Shown: one piece after another, positions 15,975 through 25,323 of the stretch
How the letters are laid out: every line of letters begins with the position of its first letter
How positions within the stretch are numbered: position 1 is the stretch's first letter
Origin: Vicinamibacterales bacterium
Lineage (GTDB): Bacteria > Acidobacteriota > Vicinamibacteria > Vicinamibacterales > JAKQTR01
NCBI GenBank assembly: GCA_025456345.1
Contig: JALOKU010000024.1
Span: forward strand, 1 to 40,003
DNA length: 40,003 nucleotides
Direction: 5' to 3'
Notes under the pieces: generated by a model
The model's database searches: none
Told to the model about the DNA's origin: nothing
Seen by the model: only the letters and a program-made list of their open reading frames with translations
Program-made: the position numbers and the translations under genes

Positions 15975-17156
15975 ATGGGACCGAGCCGTGTCCCTCACTC
16001 CTCGCCCGACCCCCAGGGCATCGTCGACCGGCCGCTCATTATCGGCCGCAGCGCCGCGATCCAGGCGATTTGCGGGCTTGCCGAGCGCGTGGCGGAAGGT
16101 GACGCCAAGGTCCTCATCACCGGTGAAAGCGGCGTCGGCAAGGACCTGATTGCACAACTCATCCACCACTGCTCCCGCCGCGCCCGGCAGCCGTTCGTGG
16201 CCGTGAACTGCGCCGGCGTGCCGGAGACGCTCCTCGAGTCGCAGTTGTTCGGCCACGTGAAGGGCTCGTTCACCGACGCCCACCGCGACAAGATCGGCAT
16301 GCTGCAGCAGGCGCATCGCGGCACGATCTTCCTCGATGAAGTCGCCGAGATGAGCCTGCGGATGCAGGCGATGTTCCTGCGGTTCCTCGAGAACGGCGAG
16401 ATTCAGCCGGTCGGCTCCGAGACGGTCAGGACCCAGGTCGACGTGCGCGTGATCGCGGCCACCAACAAGGACCTCATGGCCGCCGTGTCGGCGGGCAACT
16501 TCCGCGAGGACCTGATGTACCGTCTCGACGTGGTGCACATCCGCGTGCCTCCGCTGCGCGAACGCGCCGAGGACGTCCGCGCGCTCATCGAGCACCACCT
16601 CACACGGGCCCAGCGCCCGATCAACCTCACGGAAGAGGCCCTGCACGCCCTCGAAACGTATCGCTGGCCCGGAAACGTGCGTGAACTGCAGAACGTGATC
16701 GAACGGCTCATCTGGACGTCGGTGAACGAGACCGTCGCGATCGAGGATCTCCCGCCGCGCCTGCTGCCCGGGCGCAGCGAGACGATTCTGCCCACGCGCG
16801 AGCGGCGCCGGCAGCGTGCCGACGACCTGTTCAAGGCGCTGACCGAAGGCTCGTTCAACTTCTGGGAGCATGTCCACCCCCTGTTCCTCGATCGCGATCT
16901 CACCCGGCACGACCTGCGCGAACTCGTGCGCAGGGGCCTCGCTGCCACGCGCGGCAACTACCAGGCCGTCGTCCGGCTCTTCGGCATGCCCGACACCGAC
17001 TACAAGCGGTTCCTGAACTTCCTCGGCACGCACGGCTGCGTGGTGGATTTCCGTGAGTTCAGGTCACCGGCGCCGCACGAAGGGGAGATGGCGAGAGCCC
17101 CGGTTCCGCCGGAAGCCAGTCCCCCGCGAAGCGGCAGGCCGGGCCAGCGGAAGTAG
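15975..17156 (+). CDS. Sigma54-type AAA+ transcriptional activator without receiver domain
   Basis: The 393-residue protein is an NtrC-class AAA+ ATPase: Walker A GESGVGKD (about 50-57), the loop GHVKGSFTDA (about 93-102), Walker B GTIFLDEVAE (about 116-125), NGEIQPVG, AATNKDL, and WPGNVRELQNVIERL. Such proteins remodel RNA polymerase-sigma54 to open promoters. There is no receiver, PAS or GAF domain: only about 20 residues precede the AAA+ core. The C-terminal ~90 residues contain a helix-turn-helix-like stretch (RGNYQAVVRLFGMPDTDYKR) and a basic tail. The sigma54-contacting GAFTGA loop is GSFTDA here. The start follows AAAGGG at 15965-15970. A sigma54 promoter candidate for the next two genes lies 231 nt after its stop. 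Confidence 0.88.
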   Translation: MGPSRVPHSSPDPQGIVDRPLIIGRSAAIQAICGLAERVAEGDAKVLITGESGVGKDLIAQLIHHCSRRARQPFVAVNCAGVPETLLESQLFGHVKGSFTDAHRDKIGMLQQAHRGTIFLDEVAEMSLRMQAMFLRFLENGEIQPVGSETVRTQVDVRVIAATNKDLMAAVSAGNFREDLMYRLDVVHIRVPPLRERAEDVRALIEHHLTRAQRPINLTEEALHALETYRWPGNVRELQNVIERLIWTSVNETVAIEDLPPRLLPGRSETILPTRERRRQRADDLFKALTEGSFNFWEHVHPLFLDRDLTRHDLRELVRRGLAATRGNYQAVVRLFGMPDTDYKRFLNFLGTHGCVVDFREFRSPAPHEGEMARAPVPPEASPPRSGRPGQRK

Positions 17157-17186
17157 GGCCTTCACTGCGCGCGCCGGCGTGCCTTG

Positions 17187-17252
17187 GCCAGCCGGCTGGC
17201 AAAGGGCGCAGGCCAAGACGCACTCATCTATGCCGGGCGCGTTGAACGCGCC
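17187..17252. promoter_or_regulatory. Two palindromes downstream of the activator gene
   Basis: GCCAGCC-GGCTGGC (17187-17200) is a perfect 14-bp palindrome, and GGCGCGTT-G-AACGCGCC (17236-17252) has perfect 8-bp arms. Both lie 130-200 bp before the sigma54 promoter candidate, a distance at which activators of this class bind enhancers. They could also be hairpins ending the activator transcript. Confidence 0.35.
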
Positions 17253-17349
17253 GAGGCCTCAGGGCGGGGGTCAGCGTGTCTGCCCGGCGAAGGCCGATTG
17301 TCTGGCTTGGGCCAGAAACCCGAGCCGCCTGGGCCGTCGGCCGCGTGTT

Positions 17350-17361
17350 TTTGCGCGCAAA
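17350..17361. promoter_or_regulatory. 12-bp palindrome TTTGCGCGCAAA upstream of the PilZ-like pair
   Basis: A perfect palindrome 26 bp before the -24 element at 17387. It is symmetric and AT-flanked, fitting a protein-binding site (activator or architectural). No identity can be assigned. Confidence 0.4.
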
Positions 17362-17386
17362 TTCACCACGCGACGGCTCTGGATTC

Positions 17387-17402
17387 CGGCATCCTTGTTG
17401 CT
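17387..17402 (+). promoter_or_regulatory. Sigma54 (-24/-12) promoter of the PilZ-like gene pair
   Basis: CGGCATCCTTGTTGCT matches the sigma54 consensus with GG at 17388-17389 and GC at 17400-17401, exactly 10 bp between them, and a full TTGC(T) -12 element; departures are C for T at the first base and TC for CG after GGCA. The start site would fall near 17413, giving a 28-nt leader before the ATG at 17441. The sigma54 activator gene directly upstream strengthens the call. Confidence 0.6.
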
Positions 17403-17440
17403 TGGCCCTGACCGCAGATGTACTGGATCCGGACCTGACG

Positions 17441-17749
17441 ATGCTGGGACGCAGAAAACACGAGCGGTACCTTCTTTCCGAGCCGGTCGATGCCAGCCTG
17501 CGGCTGCGGGAAGAGGTGGCCATCGAGCGATGGGGCGACGGGGAGGTAATTGTCCTGTCGCCTGAGCCTCTCAAGCCCGAAGAGCGCTTGGCATTGGAGA
17601 TCCCGGGCGGGACACGATCCCGCCTGAACGTCAAGGTGTCGGAGAGCAGGGCGGCGGTCAGCGACGACGGCGCGATTCGCTATCGGCTGGTATTGTCCAT
17701 TGAAGCCCCAGGTCCGGGCATTGCTCACAGCGGAGGGCCTGAATCGTGA
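17441..17749 (+). CDS. Small PilZ-like protein 1
   Basis: This 102-residue protein starts MLGRRKHERYLLSEPVDASL, with the RxxxR motif (RKHER) that begins PilZ c-di-GMP-binding domains. The second PilZ motif (D/N-x-S-x-x-G) is not clear: the equivalent region reads GEVIVLSPEPLKPEERLAL. It is therefore a divergent PilZ-type barrel. The start at 17441 puts the motif at the N-terminus and lies 28 nt after the predicted sigma54 start site. Its TGA overlaps the GTG start of a second small PilZ-like gene by three bases, so the two are made together. The pair may act as subunits of one sensor, but this is inference. Confidence 0.6.
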   Translation: MLGRRKHERYLLSEPVDASLRLREEVAIERWGDGEVIVLSPEPLKPEERLALEIPGGTRSRLNVKVSESRAAVSDDGAIRYRLVLSIEAPGPGIAHSGGPES

Positions 17750-18117
17750 GCAGTGGCCAGGGCGAGCATCACCACGACGAAGGGCACGAGGCGGTGGCCA
17801 TGCTCGTGCGGGTGGTTCCAGTCCGCCTGATCGAGGTGAGCCGAGGGGGCTGCCGCCTGGAGTCCACCAGCCGGATCGGCGCTGGCGTGAGCGGCCAGCT
17901 TGCCGTCGAACTGCACGGGCTCATGCGGATCGACGATGTCCGCGTGGCGAGGTGTCAGCCGCGCGCGGGCGCCGGGGCGGTGTTCCAGGTGGGCGCGGAA
18001 CTGCTCCGAACCCGGCGGCTGGGCCGTCGCACCGTCCGGATGGCCGTCCGGAAGATCATCGGTGGCGCCAGGACGAACCGCGCTTTTCACCGTCAGGAAC
18101 CGGTGCCGCGAGCGTAG
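17746..18117 (+). CDS. Small PilZ-like protein 2
   Basis: Starts with GTG at 17746 within GTGA, overlapping the preceding stop. The 123-residue product begins with a His-rich stretch (GEHHHDEGHE) and then has VRLIEVSRGGCRLES, which fits the second PilZ motif (D/N-x-S-x-x-G-x-x-L, with E for D). It lacks an obvious N-terminal RxxxR. It therefore complements the first gene, which has RxxxR but not the second motif. The C-terminus is basic (LGRRTVRMAVRKIIGG). Small proteins of this type often influence motility, pili or exopolysaccharide; nothing nearby shows which. The His-rich N-terminus could bind metal. Confidence 0.55.
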   Translation: MSSGQGEHHHDEGHEAVAMLVRVVPVRLIEVSRGGCRLESTSRIGAGVSGQLAVELHGLMRIDDVRVARCQPRAGAGAVFQVGAELLRTRRLGRRTVRMAVRKIIGGARTNRAFHRQEPVPRA

Positions 18118-18169
18118 GCCGCCAGGGACCAATCAACTCCGCCCAGCACCAGCATCCCCCGGATTCGGG

Positions 18170-18175
18170 TATCGT
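18170..18175 (+). promoter_or_regulatory. -10 element TATCGT of the M24 peptidase gene
   Basis: TATCGT lies 30 nt before the chosen ATG at 18206; the leader would contain GAGGAG (18194-18199). An ATG at 18185 in the same frame would be only about 3 nt from the predicted start of transcription and lacks a ribosome binding site. Confidence 0.35.
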
Positions 18176-18205
18176 AGGCATGCGATGAGCCCTGAGGAGC
18201 CATTC

Positions 18206-19530
18206 ATGCTGAATCGCCGCCAGTTCGTCCAGAGCGCCACGATCGCCGGTGTGGCGTCCGCATTGCCGTCTGTCGCGTCCGGCGTCGTCGAGCCGCCGCC
18301 GCAAACCTCGCCGGTTCCGCAGCCCCAGTCCTTCAGCGCGCTGCCGATGCTGAAAGGGCAGGCCCGCCCGATCACCAATGACGAGCGTCTGGCGCGGATC
18401 GAACGGGCCCGGGCACTGATGATCAAAGAGGGTCTTGGCGCCATCGTCCTCACCGGCGGCACGTCGCTTGTCTACTACACGAACCTGCGCTGGGGCCACA
18501 GCGAGCGCATGTTTGCCGTTGTCCTTCCGGCGAAGGGCAACCCCGCCATCATCTGCCCGGCGTTCGAGGCCGATCGGGCGGGGGAGCAGATCAAGACGAG
18601 CCCGCTGGCCACAGGCGCGGAATTGCTCACCTGGGAGGAGACCGCGAGCCCGTTCGACTTGACCGCCCGCGCGTTGAAGGCCCGCGGCGTGGCGACAGGC
18701 CGCGTCGGCATCGAGGAGACCGTGCGGTTCGTCTTCGCGGACAGCATCGCGCGGGCGGCGCCGGCGATCCGGTTCGTGAGCGCGACGCCGGTGACGGCCG
18801 GCTGCCGCATGTTCAAGGACGCCCACGAGCTGGAGTTGATGCGCCTGGCGTCGAAGGTGACGCTCAACGCGTATGCGGCGGCGTACCCCGGGCTGCGCGA
18901 CGGCATGACGCCGGCCGAGTACGGCGCCCTGACGTCGGCTGCGCATCAGCGTCAAGGCTTTTCGGGCGGCGGCGGCGCCCAGATCGGCCCGAACAGTTCG
19001 TATCCGCACGGGTCCGTCGTGCCGCAGGTGGTTCGCGAGGGCGCGATGGTGCTCGTCGACGGCGGCTGTTCGGTGGAAGGCTACAGCTCGGACATCAGCC
19101 GCTCGTTCGTGTTCGGCAAGCCGGGCGACAAGATGCGCAAGGTATTCGATCTCGTGCGGCGCATGCAGCTCGCGGCGATCCACGCGGCGAAGCCGGGCGT
19201 GACGCTCGACACGCTGGACCGGGCCGCGCGAAAGCTGGCCGAGGCCGAAGGCTACGGCCCAGGTTTCACGTTCTTCACGCACCGCCTCGGCCACGGCCTC
19301 GGCATGGACGGGCACGAGTGGCCGTACCTGGTCGAAAACAACATGTTCGGATGGACGAAGACCGTCGTCCTCAGGCCCGGGATGACCTTCACGAACGAGC
19401 CGGGCATCTACATACCAGGCGAGTTCGGCATCCGGCTCGAAGACGACATGGTGATCACGGAACACGGCGCGGAACTGTTCACGCCGCAGAGCCCGTCCAT
19501 CGACGACCCGTTCCCCGGATTGCCGGTGGC

Positions 19531-19534
<4 letters not shown>
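18206..19534 (+). CDS. Tat-exported M24 metallopeptidase (Xaa-Pro aminopeptidase-like)
   Basis: Start at ATG 18206 follows GAGGAG with six-base spacing and gives a twin-arginine signal (LNRRQFVQSATIAGVASALP), so the folded enzyme is exported to the periplasm. The 442-residue protein has a creatinase-like N-terminal domain and a pita-bread M24 domain with the five metal ligands: Asp285 (VDGGCS), Asp296 (SSDISRSF), His363 (HRLGHGLGM), Glu398 (FTNEPGIY) and Glu412 (IRLEDDMVI). M24B enzymes remove an N-terminal residue preceding proline. Export suggests a role in using external peptides, together with the tricorn protease and M19 dipeptidase nearby. Its TAG stop overlaps the TAA stop of the convergent kinase gene within TTAG (19531-19534). 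Confidence 0.9.
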
Positions 19535-21741
<2,207 letters not shown>

Positions 21742-21835
21742 GTTCGTCGACCCTAATATCGGGGCCCGGGGGGCGGGTGTCAATAGGTTGGACGACCAGC
21801 CCGCCTCGCCGGTTTCTCCCCGGGCCGCCGAAATG

Positions 21836-21911
21836 AGGGGTCGGGACTGATTACGGCGCATACAATTTTGGATTACAGTTCTGTTCCGTACGCTAATCAG
21901 TCCCGACCCCT
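21836..21911. repeat. 76-nt hairpin element, copy 1 (REP/MITE-like)
   Basis: Perfect 18-nt arms (21836-21853 and 21894-21911; AGGGGTCGGGACTGATTA and its complement) enclose 40 nt containing ATTACAGTTCTGT. A sister element with equally long interior sits at 25243-25320. This copy lies in the divergent region between the kinase and tricorn genes and ends 4 nt before the tricorn ribosome binding site, so it would be part of the 5' leader. A TACAAT hexamer (21861-21866) lies in its loop and could serve as -10. No transposase is encoded nearby. Confidence 0.85.
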
Positions 21912-21924
21912 AGTCGGAGGACAT

Positions 21925-24900
21925 ATGTTGCCTGGACGGTTGAGAGGATTCGCGCTCGTCGTGGTCGTGGCCCTGTGCGCGCCGCTGGCGGCACAGAAAT
22001 CCCAACTCGGCTTCTATCGCCAGCCCGCGATATGGAACGATACGCTCGTCTTCGTGGCCGAGGGCGACCTCTGGCGCGTCGGCGTCACCGGCGGCGCCGC
22101 GCAACGCCTGACGACGCACCCGGAAGAGGAAAGCCGGCCGGCCATCTCGCCCGACGGCAAGGTGGTGGCCTACGCCGCCACCTACGAGGGCCCGGGCGAG
22201 GTCTACACGATCCCCCTCGAGGGCGGGGCGCCAGCCAGAGAGACCTGGGACGCCACCCGCCCGGCGTGGCTCTCGTGGACGCCCAAGGGCGAGGTGCTCT
22301 ACGCCACCCGCCGCCACTCCACGCTGCCGAACGCGCAACTGGTCCGCCTCGATCCCTCCACTCACGCACGAACGATTGTCGCCCTGGCCCAGGCCTCGGA
22401 CGGCTCGTTCGACGCGGCGGGCGCCACGCTGTTCTTCACGCGCCTCGCGTTCCAGGGCAGCCACACCCGGCGCTACAAGGGCGGCACGGCCCAGAACCTG
22501 TGGCGCTTCGACGGCGCCGGCTCCGAGGCCGTCGCGCTGACCGCCGACTACCCGGGCACCAGCAAGACGCCGATGTTGTGGAAGGGCCGCGTCTACTTCG
22601 CATCCGACCGCGACGGCGTGATGAACCTGTGGTCCATGAACGAGCGCGGCGGCGATCTGAAGCAGCACACGAGGCACCGCGACTTCGAGGTGCAGTCGCC
22701 GTCGCTCTCGAACGGCCGGATCGCCTATCAGCAGGGCGCCGACATCCGGGTCTTCGACATTGCCTCGGGCTCGGACAGGGCCGTCCCGATCACCCTCATG
22801 TCGGACTTCGACCAGTTGCGCGAACGCTGGGTGAAGAACGCGGTCGACTGGATTTCGTCGGCGCACCTCTCGCCGTCGGGCGACCGCGTGGCCATCACGG
22901 CGCGCGGCCAGGTGTTCGTCGCGCCGGCGCTCCAGGGCCGGCTCGTCGAGGCCACGCGCAACAAACTGGCCCGCCACCGCAACGCGCGGTTCATGCCCGA
23001 CGGCAAGTCGATCCTGACGCTCTCCGACGAGAGCGACGAGGTGGAGTTCTGGCAGGTCCCCGCCAACGGCATCGGCGCGGCCACGCAGCTCAGCCGCGAC
23101 GGGTCGGTCCTGCGCTGGGACGGGTTGCCGTCGCCCGACGGCCATCTCATCGCCCACCACGACAAGAACCAGCAACTCTGGATCTTCGACGTGGCGAAGA
23201 AGACGCAGACGAAGGTGGCAGATTCGGCGGACGGCGAATTCGACGACCTGAGCTGGTCCCCCGACTCGAAATGGCTGGCGTACGCGGCGCCAGGGCCCAA
23301 CCAACTGACGCGGATCTACCTCTACGAGATCGCGACGGCGCGCATCGTGCCGGCGACGTCGGACCGGTTCGACAGCGGCAGCCCGGCGTGGAGCCCGGAT
23401 GGCAAGTGGCTCTACTTCCTCTCGGATCGCAACTTCGAGTCGCTCGTCGGCAGCCCCTGGGGCTCTCGGCAGCCCGAGCCGTTCTGGGATCGGCAGACGA
23501 AGATCTACCACGTGGCCCTGAAGCGCGGCGAGCGCTCTCCCTTCCAGCAGGACGATGAACTGCAGCCCGTGAAGACGGGAGAGAAGCCGGCCGCGGACAA
23601 ACCCGGGGAGAAGCCGGCGCCAGAGAAGGCCGCGCCAGAGAAGGCCCCAACAGACAAGCCGGCCACGGAGAAGCCCGCCATTCCCGCGGTCGTCGTGGAC
23701 GTCGAAGGTCTCGACACGCGGCTCCTCGAAGTGCCTGTGCCCGCCGGCAACTACGGCAGCCTCTCGATGGATGCGAAGCGCCTCTACTTCGTCTCGCGGC
23801 CGGCCGGGCGCGACGGGAAGGTGGCGCTGAAGACGCTGGCCCTCGAGAACAAGAGGGCCGACCCGGACACCTTCATCGAGGAGCTGCAAAGCTACGAGCT
23901 TTCGCAGGACGGCAAGAAGATCCTCCTCCGCAAAGGCCGCGACGTCTACGTGGTGGACGCCGGCGCCAAGGCGCCCGCCGATCTCTCGAAGTCGGCCGTG
24001 CCGCTCAAAGACTGGATCTTCAGCCTCGACCCGCGCCTCGAGTGGCGCCAGATGTTCACCGAGGCCTGGCGACTCGAGCGCGACTACTTCTACGACCGCG
24101 GCATGCACGGCGTGGACTGGCTGGCCATGCGCAAGAAGTACCAGCCGCTCGTCGAGCGTGTCACCGACCGCGCCGAACTCAGCGACGTCCTGGCCCAGAT
24201 GGTGGCGGAGCTCTCCGCGCTGCACATCTTCGTCCGCGGCGGAGACCTGCGTGACGCGGGCGACGATGCGTGGCCGGCGTCGCTGGGGGCGCAGGCGGTG
24301 CGGGACGAGAAGGCCGGCGGGTTCAGAATCACGCATGTGATCACCACCGATCCCGATCGCCCGGATCGCCGCGTGCCGCTCGCGCAGCCCGGCGTCGATG
24401 TCGGTGAGGGCGACCTCATCGAAAGCGTGAACGGCGTGGCGGCGCTCTCCGCCCCCGACCTGCCGGCGCTGCTGCGCGGGCAGGCAGGCAGGCAGGTTCT
24501 GCTGCGCGTCAAGCCGAAGGCCGGCGGGCCGGCGCGAGACGTGATCGTCCAGCCGGTCACCGCGCAGGTCGAGGACGGGCTCCGCTACGACGAGTGGGAG
24601 TACACGCGCAGGCTGGCGGTCGAGAAGGCGGGCCAGAACCAGGTCGGCTACGTTCACCTGCGCGCGATGGGCGCGGGCAACATGGCCGAGTGGATGCGCG
24701 AGTTCTACCCGGTCTTCAACCGGCCCGGCCTCATCGTCGACGTGCGCCACAACAACGGCGGCAACATCGACAGCTGGATCCTGGGCCGGCTGCTCAGGCG
24801 GGCCTGGTTCTACTGGCAGCCGCGCGTGGGGCACCCGACGTGGAACATGCAGTTCGCGTTCCGCGGGCACATGGTGGTGCTGGTGGACCAGAACACCGCG

Positions 24901-25239
24901 TCGGACGGCGAGGCGTTCGCGGAAGGGTTCCGCCGCCTGGGCCTCGGCAAGGTGCTTGGCACGCGAACGTGGGGCGGCGAGGTCTGGCTCAGCCAGAGCA
25001 ATACCCTCGTCGACCGCGGAATCGCCACGGCCGCCGAGACCGGCGTCTACGGACCGGAAGGACAGTGGCTCATCGAGGGCCACGGCGTCGACCCAGACAT
25101 CGTCGTCGACAACCTGCCGCACGAGACCTTCGGCGGCAAGGACGCGCAACTCGACGCCGCCGTCCGGCACCTTCAGGAACTGATCAAGTCGAAGCCGATC
25201 CCGGTGCCGCCCCCGCCGCCCTACCCCATCAAGCGCTGA
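21925..25239 (+). CDS. Secreted tricorn-type protease (S41B) with beta-propeller and PDZ domain
   Basis: The ATG at 21925 follows GGAGG (21916-21920) and a signal peptide (FALVVVVALCAPLAAQ). The 1104-residue protein has, in order, WD40/PD40-type propeller blades (ISPDGKVVAY, WSPDSKWLAY, WSPDGKWLYF), a Lys/Pro/Glu-rich linker near residues 550-585 (KPAADKPGEKPAPEK), a second propeller, a helical region, a PDZ domain (about 790-875, LIESVNGVAAL) and an S41 protease domain. The catalytic pair is His767 (ELSALHIFVRGGD) and Ser993 (NTASDGEAFAEGF), with DVRHNNGGNIDSW before it. Tricorn proteases degrade oligopeptides that reach the active site through a propeller. Export implies extracytoplasmic peptide breakdown. 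The gene is bracketed by two copies of the hairpin element. Confidence 0.92.
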   Translation: MLPGRLRGFALVVVVALCAPLAAQKSQLGFYRQPAIWNDTLVFVAEGDLWRVGVTGGAAQRLTTHPEEESRPAISPDGKVVAYAATYEGPGEVYTIPLEGGAPARETWDATRPAWLSWTPKGEVLYATRRHSTLPNAQLVRLDPSTHARTIVALAQASDGSFDAAGATLFFTRLAFQGSHTRRYKGGTAQNLWRFDGAGSEAVALTADYPGTSKTPMLWKGRVYFASDRDGVMNLWSMNERGGDLKQHTRHRDFEVQSPSLSNGRIAYQQGADIRVFDIASGSDRAVPITLMSDFDQLRERWVKNAVDWISSAHLSPSGDRVAITARGQVFVAPALQGRLVEATRNKLARHRNARFMPDGKSILTLSDESDEVEFWQVPANGIGAATQLSRDGSVLRWDGLPSPDGHLIAHHDKNQQLWIFDVAKKTQTKVADSADGEFDDLSWSPDSKWLAYAAPGPNQLTRIYLYEIATARIVPATSDRFDSGSPAWSPDGKWLYFLSDRNFESLVGSPWGSRQPEPFWDRQTKIYHVALKRGERSPFQQDDELQPVKTGEKPAADKPGEKPAPEKAAPEKAPTDKPATEKPAIPAVVVDVEGLDTRLLEVPVPAGNYGSLSMDAKRLYFVSRPAGRDGKVALKTLALENKRADPDTFIEELQSYELSQDGKKILLRKGRDVYVVDAGAKAPADLSKSAVPLKDWIFSLDPRLEWRQMFTEAWRLERDYFYDRGMHGVDWLAMRKKYQPLVERVTDRAELSDVLAQMVAELSALHIFVRGGDLRDAGDDAWPASLGAQAVRDEKAGGFRITHVITTDPDRPDRRVPLAQPGVDVGEGDLIESVNGVAALSAPDLPALLRGQAGRQVLLRVKPKAGGPARDVIVQPVTAQVEDGLRYDEWEYTRRLAVEKAGQNQVGYVHLRAMGAGNMAEWMREFYPVFNRPGLIVDVRHNNGGNIDSWILGRLLRRAWFYWQPRVGHPTWNMQFAFRGHMVVLVDQNTASDGEAFAEGFRRLGLGKVLGTRTWGGEVWLSQSNTLVDRGIATAAETGVYGPEGQWLIEGHGVDPDIVVDNLPHETFGGKDAQLDAAVRHLQELIKSKPIPVPPPPPYPIKR
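24479..24496 (+). repeat. Short tetranucleotide run (GGCA) within the tricorn gene
   Basis: 4.5 copies of GGCA lie in tandem inside the PDZ-coding region and are read as RGQAGRQ. A one-unit slip would frameshift the gene before the protease domain, but the copy number is low. Confidence 0.6.
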
Positions 25240-25242
25240 CAT

Positions 25243-25320
25243 GAGGGGTCGGGACTAATTAGCGATCGCGACAAAATCGTATTACAGATTTGTCTGCGCG
25301 CTAATTAGTCCCGACCCCTC
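25243..25320. repeat. 78-nt hairpin element, copy 2 (REP/MITE-like), possible bidirectional terminator
   Basis: Perfect 22-nt arms (25243-25264 and 25299-25320; GAGGGGTCGGGACTAATTAG... and its complement) enclose a segment with an inner stem ACAAA(A)TC / GATTTGT and ATTACAG. The 18 outer arm bases differ from copy 1 at one position per arm and the interior between them is also 40 nt. It starts 3 nt after the tricorn stop and is followed by TTTT, so it can act as a terminator for that gene and, read the other way, for the convergent barrel gene. Confidence 0.88.
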
Positions 25321-25323
25321 GTT

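Noticed and set aside
17157..17440. A c-di-GMP (GEMM) riboswitch before the PilZ-like genes
   Set aside because: The conserved GCAAA/receptor elements were not found; only palindromes and a sigma54 promoter are present.
24479..24496. GGCA tetranucleotide run as a phase-variable tract in the tricorn gene
   Set aside because: Only 4.5 copies, too few for frequent slippage; it fits normal codons.
21910..25242. A 1110-codon open frame on the minus strand opposite the tricorn gene
   Set aside because: Same composition artefact; the plus frame has a ribosome binding site, signal peptide and catalytic motifs.
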